A stretch of 64,000 nt of DNA from Neoconidiobolus thromboides FSU 785 (Eukaryota > Entomophthoromycota > Entomophthoromycetes > Entomophthorales > Neoconidiobolaceae): positions 46,250 to 110,249 of the forward strand of contig MU626317.1 in the NCBI GenBank assembly GCA_025603075.1, given 5' to 3'. How positions within the stretch are numbered: the first letter of the stretch is position 1; each line of letters begins with the position of its first letter. A model generated the notes under the pieces. It did no database searches and had not been told where the DNA came from. It worked only from the letters and a program-made list of their open reading frames with translations. The position numbers and the translations under genes are program-made. This document shows positions 34,947 through 47,430 of the stretch, piece by piece.

Positions 34947-35835
34947 TTGTAGTTAAGATAGTTTAAAAGATAATAGAATTTTAACGTACTTTATTTAACA
35001 ATATTCCTTTTTAAAGTAATCGGGTTTTTTAACTGTTTTTGTTGAATAATAGTATTGGTTTTCATTAAAATAAAGGTAGTATTGTTGAAGATAGATGTAG
35101 CATAGTGATTCCTATGCTACATCCTTCTGATTAAGGTATAAATGGGTTTTTTGTAATGCATGTGAGAGAACTATAGGTAATGTTATATCTTATTCTTAAT
35201 TTAGATAAAAATCAGATGAATTGTCAAGTAATAGTTTTCATAACTTAAAATGACACAATCAATAAGAACTACAGTCCCAGTCCTAGTTTAGGTAAAAGGT
35301 TCTATTGAAGTAGACACAATAGCTTTTTAGTATTCCAGGAAAAATAACCTGGAATCATTAGATTAAACTAATTTAGTTATTTATTATGATTAATATGAAG
35401 ACGATTATTTATATTTGACGACCTGATATATAATCAATAGAATCTTGTAAGTTTTCAAAATGTATAACTAAAATATATATGTATTTTTAATGAATTAAAA
35501 AAGATGAAAATTAGGCTGATATTATAAGGTATAAAATTAGACTGCATCTTATTTATATTAGATATTAGTAAATAACTATTTGTTAGAATAAAAATAGGCC
35601 TAATAATACAATAAATTATACATATAGTAGAACAATTTAGTCTAGAATTTGGTGAAATTTCAATCTATAAATAAACAAAAAAACATCATTAACTTTTAGT
35701 AGCTCGAAAACGGGCATTTTGCTGTTATTTATTATTATTAGAATAAACATCAACTATACTATTAATCATTCTTCTTAATCTATTCTTCAATCCAATAACT
35801 AATTATTAACTAGATTGAAATAAATGATATTATCA

Positions 35836-36741
35836 TTATCTCCTCCTTCTGAATATTCTTTTAAACAACTCTTTAAGTTGATTATTAATAATTGAATGCG
35901 TAGATATAACTAATAGTGAATTAAACAAAAACCCAAATGCAATAAAGATGACACCAGCAGTACCAAAGATATAATTTAACTTTAAATCTTTTTTTTCATA
36001 AAAAAAACAAGCATCGAGTAATACAAAACAAGCCCCTAAAAATACTGAAATAGAATAAGAGATTAATATACCATGAATTTTCAATTGAACTAGTTTTTGA
36101 CTCCAAGGTCGTTGAATTTTATCTTTTGGTAAGCTAAAGTCTGAGCTGTTTTCCATCTCTATAAATTGAGTTAGTTGACTTGTATAAAGAGCTAATTTGA
36201 TATAACAGGTAGTGATTATAATTAAGCTCACTAACGTTGAAATAATAAAATGATAAAAAGTAATTGCAGATAATATCGATTGATTAGGATAAATCATACA
36301 AATAACTTTTGCTGGTTGAATGATAAAATGATGTTGATAGGCCAATATTATAGTTAAAGTTAAGTGAATTAATATTGATAGTATTCCAACTAGAAAATAA
36401 TACTTTCGATAATCTAATTTACATACTTTAGCCAATCTTTCTAAAGCTAAAAAAGTGGATACAATCAGTTGAGATAAAGCTAATAACATAGTAAAAAACC
36501 CTAAATATTGGCAGATTGCTGGGTCATTGAAAGCATCATCATCTTTTATTATGCTTAAAATAGGATCAGAGATAGCCACTAAAGGTAACATCAGTTCTAT
36601 ACTTGCTATTGATAATATCAATTTTATATCAGTTGAGTAATTCTTGACTTTCACAGATAAGTAAATAAGTAATATGTTAACAATAGCTGAGATTAATCCA
36701 ATAATATTGGCCACATAGCCAAATGGGTTTTCGTTGATCAT
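35836..36741 (-). CDS. Rhodopsin-like seven-helix receptor (paralogue 2)
   Basis: A single frame of 301 codons starts with ATG at 36741 (MINENPFGYVANI). Seven helices are visible. AICQYLGFF (Cys77) and AKVICMIYP (Cys148) form the presumed disulfide, and helix 3 ends LALERLAKV (E-R-L). Helix 7 has GFLFNSLLVISTHS. The start MINENP(F/Y)G is shared with the receptors at 56905 and 62484, so this gene is closer to that array than to the neighbouring one at 31338. The third cytoplasmic loop (about residues 190-215) is polar with basic residues, as expected for G-protein contact. Ligand unknown. Confidence 0.82.
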   Translation of the reverse strand: MINENPFGYVANIIGLISAIVNILLIYLSVKVKNYSTDIKLILSIASIELMLPLVAISDPILSIIKDDDAFNDPAICQYLGFFTMLLALSQLIVSTFLALERLAKVCKLDYRKYYFLVGILSILIHLTLTIILAYQHHFIIQPAKVICMIYPNQSILSAITFYHFIISTLVSLIIITTCYIKLALYTSQLTQFIEMENSSDFSLPKDKIQRPWSQKLVQLKIHGILISYSISVFLGACFVLLDACFFYEKKDLKLNYIFGTAGVIFIAFGFLFNSLLVISTHSIINNQLKELFKRIFRRRR

Positions 36742-37248
36742 TAAGTAGTTAGGTTAAAAATGAAAATGCAAGTTGTAAGAAATAAAAAATAAAAAATAAA
36801 AAATAAAAAATAAAATAGTTTACTTTATATCATTAATAGTAACATTTACTAAATAACTTAATTGAAATTCAATTAAATCTTTTCCATATTTAGTAAATAC
36901 ATTTTGATTTTATTTTTTGATTTTAGAAGCTTATTTATTAATTTATTTATTAGTTTACAATTTAAATTTTGCATTTTTTTCTGAAATTATCTTACTGACT
37001 TAAATGATATGAATATTAAATAAATAATTTAATTAATTTATTAGTTAATTTGATTAGAAAATACTTTTCTTTCTAAAAGTAACATTTCGATTTGTAATTT
37101 GCCATTTTGAAACTTAACACATATTTAATAAAATATCAATCATTAAACAAATTAATAGAAAATTCTATTAAAAAAAGTTAATTATAACTTAGCATCGATA
37201 GTATTTTATTCTATAGATTATAAATAATTAGTCAAATTATGCATTACT
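36742..37248. other. Intergenic region
   Basis: The region separates the receptor start from the 3' end of the methyltransferase pseudogene. Apart from an AAAAAT microsatellite (36781-36816) next to the receptor, nothing is recognised. Confidence 0.6.
36781..36816. repeat. AAAAAT microsatellite
   Basis: About five TAAAAAA units lie 40 bp upstream of the start codon of receptor paralogue 2. Confidence 0.85.
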
Positions 37249-40200
37249 TCACACCACAAAACAATTTAATTTCATAGACTCTGTAACTTCTACTACATTT
37301 TCACCTTTCTTCTTTTTTAATTTCTTCATACTTTTGACTACTTTCATTAATGTATTATCATTATAAATCAGTTCTTTGTTACCATTGATTTCATGTTTAA
37401 AAGTAATTTTGTATTCTAAACCCAGTTTATGTGTACTAATATGATAATCTAAACAATCTATTAATTGCTAAATTGTAGCTAGATATTGAAATAAAATTAA
37501 AAAACTACGATATTTAATTTCAATTCGGAAACAAAACTCCTCATTTTTATCAAGTGATAGCATTGTTGTATATCATTCAAGTTCATATTTTTGAGGATTA
37601 GTAGGAGGGACGTGTGGGATTTGATTAATACTAGATTGTTTTCCTAAACCTAAGAATGATATATATCCAATTGGTCTTGGTACTGCATTTCCCATAGAAA
37701 TTAGAATTTAACTTAATTTATAATTGCCTATCAATTTATGTTAATCAGGTAAGTTACTACAAAATTGATCTGAATCTAAAAACCCTATATAAAATATTAT
37801 TGATATTACAATTATTAATCATGTATCAAGAATTCTATTAGTTGCCTTACATGCGTCCACATTCTGTAACAGTTAATGATCGAGGTTCTACATAATGAAC
37901 AGATACAAACTATAAAAATATCCATAAATTTAAGTTTCAAAAAATAAGTATCAAAATCACCGTATTTGTAATTGTCAATACTATATTAATTGTGACTACT
38001 TGACAACCAGGATCAACTCTTCAATATGTTTTTGGTGTATTTTTTACTAAATGATCATTATGAAATTGAAAGGGTATATTTTTATAATAAACTTACATGA
38101 TTTTTAGTAATATTGACTTTTGAAAATATAAATTCTAAATGAGCTAACTCTGGATCTAATGGCGAAAAATCTATATGATTTTGACGTGTAGAATTAATTG
38201 ACATATAACGATGTGCAGTTATTCCACTTGACTAAAACAAAAATGAGATATTAAAATGAATTTTTAATTTAGTATTTTCTGTTATTTAGATATCCTCTTA
38301 CTTTAACTCGACCATTTAAAATAGTTGGTAAATCACTAATTATCTGCCTTACTGTAAGGGGTGATAATGGTACTTTTTGTAGATTTCGATGAATTTCATT
38401 TCTTGGTATTGGTATAGTAAACGAACTTTGTTTTAATTCTAAATGAGAAGTAGTTGGTAGAGAAAATAACGCCTGATCATAAGCTAATAGAATTGAATAT
38501 CAATAAATAAATAGATAAAGTTTTAAATTAAAAATTTCAAGTTATCAACATACCAAATAAATAATCTATTTCTATTTTGATAAGTACCATGATTAGAAGC
38601 AGATATCACTTTAAATTTCACTTAATAAATAATGGAAAGAAAAAAACAATTGAGACATTGAGTGGACTTTTTCTCTTTGTTTTGTAGCTGAATCCAATCG
38701 AAAGCATATAAAATTATTACTTATTAATTAGCTATTTATTTAATACTAATTCAATCAAAATCTTGATTTTATCCAATTTGCTCCAACAGTACAAATTTGA
38801 GTTGATAATGATCTACAAAAGAAGTCAATGATATGATCATGAATGATTTTAGTAAAAAAGTATGAGATTCTTTATGTCGATTTAATAAAGAATAACTTTG
38901 GCAAGGAGTACTAATATCAATAAAATCTATATCTCCCTTTTAAAAAAAACTAAAAATCAAAAAAAGCAATCTTGATAAATAATAAATAAAAAAGCTTACT
39001 TTTTCGGATAAAAATTATTTTTATAGTTATCTTTTTAAAGGAGATACTAATATATTCAGTGAAAAAGGTCACTTTTTTGTTTCTATAATTTAATTTATAA
39101 GCTTCCGTGGCATTCTTTCAAGATCAACTATCCTAAATAAATATAAATATTAATTATTTTTACTCTTAGATTTACTATTAAATTTACCATTTGATTTCTG
39201 TTAAACCAGAATCTGAGATCCTCATCTCTAAGAAACCATAACCAGAAAATAAATCAAAAACTTTTAATTTTTGATGATTTGCTTTATTTTTTATCACTTC
39301 TTTTTTATATGAAAATAAGATTCGATAAAATTTGGAATTATTTCAATATTATAATTCAGAATTTTCGTAATCCATTATAAATCTAAAAAAGAAATAATAA
39401 AATATTAATTTAATAGCATCTTTATAAATTATTTCAAGCCCACTTGATCCTCTGCTTCTCTATATTGTAAATGATTAGGTAATTCCTCTCATTTTCTTTT
39501 TACTGGTATAAATTGAACATGATAAATACCTACAATTTGTTCAATAGTAACTTCAATTTCTTTATCAGCTAATATCAGTTCATTAACTTGAAAGTCAACG
39601 ATATATAGCTCAGCTTCATTTTCTGATTCAAACATATCACTCACTTCTTTAGCTCTTAAAAGTATCCGAAATTTCCATAACTGTTGCCTTTATTAATATT
39701 AATAAATCTATTTTTAATGTGCTTTCATTATTTTTTGTATTAATTTCTTGATTTTTGTTATTATAATCTAACAAAAAGGTATATCCTAATTGATTGGAAT
39801 TATTTAATATTGTTCTTTTTACTATTCTGTTTTTATTACATTCACAAATAAATTTATATATTTCATTCATTAATTCATAATCCGATAATTTAATAAAGGA
39901 CATATCTATTCGATCATAAAAATAACGACAAAAATAATTGTCTTTAGTTTCTAATTTTACATAAAAGACATTATTATTATTATTTAGTATATATTTACCT
40001 TTATAATAATTTTTTCCTAAATTAACATTTACTTTATATTTAGTACCATCAATAGGATAATCAATATTATTACATTCACAATAAAAAGTGTAAAATAACT
40101 AAAATAAAGATTAATTAATTATTGATTAATATTACTCTATTAAAATAGTTTATGCAAAAATTTACTTTAAAAAGTGAGTATTCTGACAAATCTATAATAA

Positions 40201-42215
40201 ATGTTTGATGGATTTTGTATATCCAAATTAATTGAAATTGAATGTTTCCCATTTTTGTCTTCATTAAATTTAGTAATTCTTACAGTCTATTAAGAATTTC
40301 CATCATTCCAACTAGTATTACTATCTTGTTCAATTTCAACAAAGTCGTCTATTTTTATTGTTTTGTTTTGACTTGATGTTGTTATGATTTTATTATTAAC
40401 TCTCTTAATAACTTGAACATTTTCATAATCAAATCCTATTAATAATAGATTCTCTTCAATTTCAATTTCTGGTTTAATAGAATTTAATCAAATAAGGCAA
40501 TTATTTTTAGTTAAATTGTATACCATTTATTTTCGATCTTCAAAAATAATATTCTAGAATCACATTAAATATCAAAATAATTATTTATTATTACTCTTAC
40601 TTTGATTTTCATGCTATCTTGATCTTTGATTAACTTTAACATAGTATCTTCTTCGATTTCATATGTTTCTTCTTTGATATCCTAATCAACAATATTAAGC
40701 TATTAAACAGAATTTTAATTAAAAGATTTACCATTTTTGCTTTGAAACTCCCAATTAAACTATACAATTCTTGTTTATTATGAATTATGTATTCATCTTC
40801 AACTTTAGATATAATAACATGAAACTAAATAATTTTTAACTTTATTGTTTTCGTAATTGGATGCTCTACTACTTTATTTCTGTTATCTATAAAAATTAAA
40901 TTAAAATAAACCAACTATAATTCATAGTATAATAGATGACTAGATATTTACCAACCTTGATATCTGCTTCTATTTTTACATCTGTTGTTTCGCTTTTATG
41001 CTAAATCATCTAATTAACTAATTCTATTAATATGATATCTTATTAACATACCATTGTAGTTAAAGAAGAGAGTAAATATAGCTTAAATCTTTTATTTGTA
41101 AAAGCCCAAGAACCTTCAGAATCTGAGAACTCTCTTATACTTTCTTTATAATCCATCTTTTTAACTCCAGCTTTTTTTATTAGTGATTTTACTATATGCT
41201 AATTTAAATGAGTTTTTATTTAAGACTCTATTCTTTAAATTATATTAATAAATCTTACTTTCATCCCAATTAGAGTGGGAATTAATACTAATATCATCGG
41301 TATTAGCTATAATATTTATAGCATTTGTAGTAACTGAGTTTATAACTCCATTTGATTGAACTAGTTCTGAACTTAGTTCAACTTCAATTATTAAATTTTT
41401 ATCTTCTACGCTTTCAGTAATACTTTTCATAAAAGATTTAATAACTTTAGTTTCATTTTCTTGACTTTCTTCAGTATTAAGATCCATTCCAGTTAATAAT
41501 TTTCTATTGACTTTATAATATTATTTGAAACAGAATAGTTAATTCGATTGGATAAAGTTTCTTGTGAACTCGAATCCACTTTTAGTAACAAACTTCTATT
41601 AGCTACAATATTTATTCCATTACTGTTAAAACAACTGAACATTTCATTTATAGCTAATTGAACCTCTCTATTTAAAAATAAAGCTTCCGTTCTATTATTG
41701 TTAACTTGAATCGGACCTAAACTTTGTTCCATTTGACTAATCCAGTCCAAATTTGCCTAAATGTTCATCACACTTTTATTCACTGAATGAAAATTCGACT
41801 TCGTTTCCATCTTATTTTAATTCATATCATTTAATAAGTTTCGATTATCTAGCCCATTTATACTGTTAATTAATCGAATTTGAACCCTTTATTACAATAA
41901 ACTATTTCCTAAATTAAATGCCATCCCTCCCATTAAATTTTGATGATTTAAGCCATGGATATCATTGTCGGTTATTGAATTCAAATTAACAGTTTTATGA
42001 GATGGGGTTCTATATAGTCTAGTATCTGCATTATATTGCAAACTTGTACTGGATATTCCATTGCTATGATTATTTGTGATCTCATTTGAACTTCCATTAT
42101 CATCACTATGAAGTTCCTCTGAACTTGAATCCAGCTCATTCATTAAAGATCTTGATAAATCAATAAATTCTTTGTTCTTGTCTTCTGGGTCTATATTGGA
42201 TAAGTTATAACTCAT
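37249..42215 (-). pseudogene. Decayed DNMT1-like cytosine-5 DNA methyltransferase
   Basis: Minus-strand exon-like segments carry the ordered motifs of a C5 methyltransferase. They are KVFDLFSGYGFLEMRISDSG (motif I, about 39205-39270), DFIDISTPCQSYSLLNRHK (motif IV, about 38880-38935) and a late-motif counterpart FKVISASNHGTYQNRNRLFIW-like block (38560-38625, motif VIII). PLTVRQIISDLP (about 38330-38365), VHYVEPRSLTVTECGRM (37850-37905) and MGNAVPRPIGY (motif X, about 37665-37698) follow. The region upstream looks BAH-like (about 39400-40450), giving a DNMT1-type order. It is broken: the first 155 codons contain four stops (41889-41894, 41817-41819, 41757-41759), frame changes occur near 41490 and 39120, a TGA falls in the BAH-like part, and LEQIG replaces the catalytic ENV. 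Loss of 5mC maintenance activity is inferred. Confidence 0.85.
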
Positions 42216-42940
42216 TATTGAAAATTAAAAAAGAGTCCAAAAATTGAATCGAACTTTTTATATATTCCTTAAATTTTTTGCAGTTTTTGAGGAAAAATAA
42301 AAAATCTTCACAGAGCCTTAGACAATCAGATACCAGATGATAATAATGGCTCAATTTTGAGATAGTGAGAGTTGATTGTAAGATTGGAGAGATAATATAT
42401 TCTTGATTTGATTTGAAAGTTTATTTCAAAAAGTTTATTTTGCATTTTTCAAATTCTATTTAGCCACAACTAAGTTTTAATTGATTCAACTTTTATCAGA
42501 TTTATAGTAATGAATAAAATTTTAATCCCTAAGATTCTTAATAAGAAAATAGTACTAAATTACAAAGCTAATAAAACGTAATAGATTATTAAAATCAATG
42601 ACTGTTTTTATTATCCTTTGATTAAAGAAAGTGGACATTTACTTTACGATGCTTACTATAATCATTACTCTCTCATCGGATCTGGATTGATTGTTTGATT
42701 ATGTTCACTTTGAGATTCAGAAAAAAAATGCGTTTTAAAATTCTATTAACTGATTTCATCCTCTTTTTTTGGGCAATATTTCTCTCACTTTCATCCAAAG
42801 TAGAACTTTTTGCAATCTCTTATCCATTCGTTTATAGTAAATTACATCAATTTGATTATGCAGTAATGAGTAAGAAATTAACATTGATTTAAAAAATTAT
42901 TAAGAAATTAAGTGAATAAAAGAGTTGTATAGTTTCTATA
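42216..42940. other. Divergent promoter region
   Basis: The region lies between the pseudogene start (minus) and RAD4 start (plus). A 63-codon ATG frame at 42701 is probably chance. No MITE is present. Confidence 0.55.
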
Positions 42941-45190
42941 ATGGATGACTTTAACTGGGAAGTTAGTGATGATGAATGGGAAGAGATGAGTAAGTAAATT
43001 CATTTTATAAAGCAAAAGATAAGGGTATTAATATTAATTGTAGTGGAGTCTCAAGTAACAAAAAAAATAAAAGTAGATAACTTGGAAGTAGTAAGTTTTT
43101 ATATTAAATGTAAATAAATGTTATATTTAACTATAAAAGACAGAAAATAATGCAAAAAAAGAAGAACCGAAAGCTCAAAGTAAGCTTCAAATTGAATTTA
43201 TTGGAAAGGTTTTGAGTTACTTTTGTAATTAGATAATGAAATTTTGAAGGAAGAAGAAGATAATGAAGAAGAAGAAGAAGAAGTCTGGGAAGAGATTGAA
43301 GATTTACCAAATCCAAATAAAATTTTAGATAATAAGGAACTTATAAATAACTTAGAAAATAAAATTCAACAAGGTAATTTAAAATTAGATAAATTTTAAT
43401 TTGATTTTAATTAAGAAAATAGAATCCAATCAACCATTAACAATAACGATAAACCTGCCACAAATCTATACCAAAAATATCAAAAAAAGAGCAAATTATC
43501 AACTCAATAAACAACAAAAAGAGAAATTGATATTAATTCACCGAGCTTATTTGACTACATATATTAATTTTGGATTATACTTAAATTCATTTCATTATGA
43601 TAATTATTTAAAAGCAATTCTTTTGTCTCATTTGGACCCTAATTTGTTAATTAAATTTCCTATCACGAATAAAGACACATTGGAATATACATTGAGTTGT
43701 ATTAAATTAATTGGTAATTGGTGGGATTACAAATTTAAGATTATTAATGGATGTAGTTTATGTGACCAGAAAGAGGTAAATTTAAATATAATTGAACATA
43801 ATAATATAATATAATATATACTGATATATATTAATATAGAAGAGTAATATCAAATCAGATTTATATCAAAGTTCAATGACATTAAAAGGGTGTGAATGTA
43901 ATAAAAATATATTATTAATAATAATATTTAAATTGATTGGGTTCCAAACAAGAATCATAACAGAAATGATGATACCGATAATTTATTTTCCATTTGCAAC
44001 AGAAGATGAAAATACAATTGATAAACAAATTGAATTAATAAAATTCAATAAATATCAACTTTGGGGAGAATTGTTATTACCTTTTAATCAAAATTGGATT
44101 CCATTTAAAGATTTTGAATATTTTAATATTAAAGGGGAAAATGAGAACTATACAAATTATAATAAATTGAAAAATCATAAAAAATATTATTTAAATTATA
44201 CAATTGGATTTTCAGGTAATTAATAATATTATATAATAATATAATAGCATAACATTTATATATTAACTTTTAATTAGATACTACAATTGATTTGACTAAT
44301 AAATATGTGAATGATTTTTTATCCAAACATATTAAATTAAGACAACGGTTTTTATCTACTGATAATCATCGTAATTGGTTAAAAGATTATTTAAGTACTT
44401 TAATCAGTAGTGGGTTTGAGGAAGTAATTTTAATATTAATTAATTAAGTAGTATTAAAATAGAGTATTAATACTAATAATATTATAAATAGGAATGGGAA
44501 ACATTAAGTAAAAAACAAGAAGTTAAAAATCTAATTAATGAAAAGATGCCTACAAATTTGAAAGGGTTTAAAAATCATCCATTAGTTGTATTACAACGAT
44601 ATATACCTAAAAATCAAATCATTAAACCTAATAGTAAACATATAGGCTTGTTCAAAGGAGAAAAAATTTATAATAAGAAAGATTTAAGTCTAGTTAAAAA
44701 TCAAATGGGATGGAAATTATTAGGTAAAGAAATTATAGAAAAATACAAAAAAGAAAATGATAATGGAAACATATTGTATCCAGAATATCAAACAAAATTA
44801 ATTCAATTAGAAGATATAAAAGATCAAGATATTTGTATTTTAAAAAATTCATTTGGTAATTTTGAATTATTTCAACCTAATATGCTACCTAAAGATATGA
44901 GTTATTTGAATCAAAAATATATTGATAAAGTAGCACAACAAAACAACATTCAATATTTAAGAGCAGTAACTGAATTTAAATTTACAAATAATAAAATGAA
45001 TCCAGTAATTAATGGTATTGTTATAAAAAATAAGGATTTAGAATTATTATTATCAAAATATCAATTGTATATGAATAAAGTAAAACAAATGGAATTTAAA
45101 TTAAGATTTAACAAGGGAGTTAATAATTGGAAGAAGATATTTAAGTTTTTGAATTTGAAATATAGGCTATTGAATGAATATACGAAATAA
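42941..45190 (+). CDS. RAD4: DNA damage recognition protein Rad4/XPC
   Basis: Eight exons give 616 residues with matching phases: 42941-42989, 43044-43090, 43140-43179, 43233-43373, 43423-43775, 43840-44215, 44278-44423 and 44492-45190. The N-terminus is acidic (MDDFNWEVSDDEWEEM, later a run of Glu). The transglutaminase-like domain begins near residue 95 and includes IHRAYLTTYINFG and LIGFQTRIITE. Three beta-hairpin domains follow. BHD1 starts LPTNLKGF-like (MPTNLKGFKNHPLVVLQRYI) and BHD2 is around GWKLLGKEIIEKYKK. BHD3 holds AVTEFKFTNNKMNPVINGIVI-like sequence, the hallmark of Rad4. The protein binds helix-distorting lesions with Rad23 and starts global-genome nucleotide excision repair in the nucleus. 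It is convergent with the lactate dehydrogenase gene, 60 bp apart. Confidence 0.88.
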
Positions 45191-45250
45191 ATTATTGCTA
45201 TTATTAAATTATTATTATATATTATCTTCCTTTTTACTTTTTCATTTTAT

Positions 45251-47052
45251 TTAAAGTTTAGTTATAGTAGGAGAAGATAAAGGTTCATAAACGTTACTAG
45301 ACCAATAGGAAGAAGTAGAATTGGTGTGATTTGTGATTGAATTAGGAATCAAGTGATTCTTAGTAATATCTTTTAAAGTAGGAGTACCCATTAATCTCAT
45401 AGTCATTTCTAATTCTTCTCTTAAAATATCAATTGCTTTTTCAATACCTTCTTGGCCATAAGTAGACATAGCATATAAGAATGGTCGACCAATACCTACT
45501 GCAGTGGCACCTAAATTGAGTGAATTAGTTGAATTTGTTAAATTATTTTAAACTTCAATCTTATTATTAATATCTTACCTAATGCTAAAGCTTTAAAAAT
45601 ATCAGAACCACGACGAATACCCCCATCAATATAGACTTCCATTCTTTTTTGAGTTGGATTTTGTTGATAATATTGATCCAACATCTCCATTACCTCCGGT
45701 AAAATTTCAATGCCTGATCGTGCCGTATCAATTTGTCTACCTCCATGATTTGAAAGTACAACACCTTGTACACCATGTTGAGCTGCTAACACTGCATCTT
45801 CGCCTGCCTGAATACCTTTTAATACAATTGGCATATTAGTCACCTTTTTAAACCATTTCAAATCCTCCCAACATAAAGAAGGATCAATAAAAGAAGAAAT
45901 AGCTCGTGCCGCACCTTGATTTCGATTTTGTTTTTCTTTTTCATGTTGATAAGCATTTTGAATAGCACTCTGTTGTTCAAATTTCATTCTCATATCTTTC
46001 TCTCTTTTACCTAATTGAGGCGCATCTACCGTGATAAATAAGCCTTTACATCCTGCGGCTTCAGCGTTTTTTATTACTCTTTCTGTAATACTACGTTGAC
46101 TATTGACATATAACTGTAAAAATTGAACTTGTTCTTTTTGTTTAGCTGTTACTATATCATCCAATGAACAAGAAGAAAGAGTAGGTATCATCTGAATAAT
46201 ACCCTTTGAATAAGCTGCTTTAGTAAGATTGACTTCTCCTTTAGGGTGGCCCAATTTACCAAGCGCAGTAGCTGTAATATAAATAGGTAATTGACTTGGA
46301 TTACTCAATATTTTTGTATTAGTAGTTACTTTTTTAACATTAATCATCACTCTCGGTTTTAAATAAATACGTTGAAAAGCAGTAATGTTTTCTCGTAAAG
46401 TGAGTTCATCATCTGCTCCACTAGAATAGTATGCCCATGCTTCTCGTTTCATTAAATGTTTAGCAACTACTTCGAAATCATAAAGGTTTAGCATCGTACT
46501 AATGTTAGGTCGTTTCTTAACAACAACAGTATCATAATGATGAGGTTCTTCATATTTGTTACTGGGATGAGTGGTTGAAGCGTTATTCGAACCATAAGTA
46601 CCTATACATTGGTTGATATTAATATGGAATGATAAAATATAAAATTTGCTAAATTTTTCAACTTACCCATCTCTACTTCAGGCGGTAATAATCTTTGAAT
46701 AATATCTATTAAATAATATTAATATCAATTACTCTTTTCTTTTCTTTCTTTTTAAAAAAAACAAATCAATTGAAATAAAAATAATTACCTTTTGGATGTA
46801 TTGGATCAAAAGCTTTAGTGGCATCTTTACCAGCATATTTTAAAATTATATTCTTTCCACCTGGATGTTCACCAAGAAACTGAGTTAAGTCGTAGACTTT
46901 ATCATATATTATACACCAGCAATCAGTGGCACTATTGTGTTTGGAGCTAATTGATTTAGTTAATTGATTTGAATGAAGATAATGTTGAATTTTTTTAGTA
47001 AGGGAATGAAGATTACTTACATTTCCTCTAAAGATAGTTGCTTTAAGGTCAT
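45251..47052 (-). CDS. CYB2: Flavocytochrome b2-type L-lactate dehydrogenase
   Basis: Five exons (47052-47021, 46946-46789, 46705-46667, 46601-45579, 45510-45251) give 503 residues. The ATG at 47052 gives MTLKQLSLEEISKHNS, leading directly into a cytochrome b5 domain with LGEHPGGKNII (heme ligand His). A linker follows, then an FMN-dependent alpha-hydroxyacid dehydrogenase barrel: YYSSGADDELTLREN, ITATALGKLGHPKGE, VLSNHGGRQIDTARSG (catalytic His and Arg), VYIDGGIRRGSDIFKALALG and GATAVGIGRPFLYA. This architecture oxidises L-lactate to pyruvate and passes electrons to cytochrome c. Yeast Cyb2 has a long intermembrane-space presequence; here the b5 domain begins at about residue 6 with no presequence. 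The protein may therefore be cytosolic, or an exon was missed. The C-terminus is TKL, at best a weak peroxisomal signal. Confidence 0.88.
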
Positions 47053-47430
47053 AATAGTTAAACAATTGTTAAACTTTTATAATAAAAGATGAAAAAGTGA
47101 AAAATATTTCAATTTTTTCTAAAAGTGTCTTTATTTATCTATCATGATGTAACAGGTGACTTAGATTGATGATCAATTTAAGCTATTGATAAAAAACTCA
47201 TCAAAAATAAAATCACCTATTCTTAAGTGCATTTATCTATCTTTTAGCTTTTACTTTAAAATAGTTTGTTTATAGTAAATTTACTACTATAGGATAAGCT
47301 TGAATAATAATTATGCTATAAGGGTTATTCATTAAGATAAAAAATAAAACGATTTAAATAAAAAAATAAAGAGTGAAATATTAAATATACACTATAAGTA
47401 TTCAATAGTGAAGTAATAAAATTTTATTAA
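47053..47430. other. Short intergenic region
   Basis: It lies between the DSD1-like stop and the CYB2-like start, both on the minus strand, and must contain the CYB2-like promoter. Nothing else is recognised. Confidence 0.6.

Larger units (their letters stand above)
32253..35835. other. Intergenic region rich in MITEs
   Basis: 3.6 kb without a complete gene. It contains four MITEs (33901-34000, 34139-34233, 34560-34659, 34847-34946) and an isolated exon-like frame at 32900-33035. Short frames at 32617 and 34210 are compositionally random. Confidence 0.55.

Noticed and set aside
37249-42215. Ciliate-like code (TAA/TAG as Gln) for the methyltransferase gene
   Set aside because: All other genes here end with normal TAA/TAG/TGA stops, and this locus also has a TGA and frameshifts.
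42701-42892. 63-codon plus-strand frame upstream of RAD4
   Set aside because: Hydrophobic and A+T-driven, with no family resemblance; it lies in the divergent promoter region.
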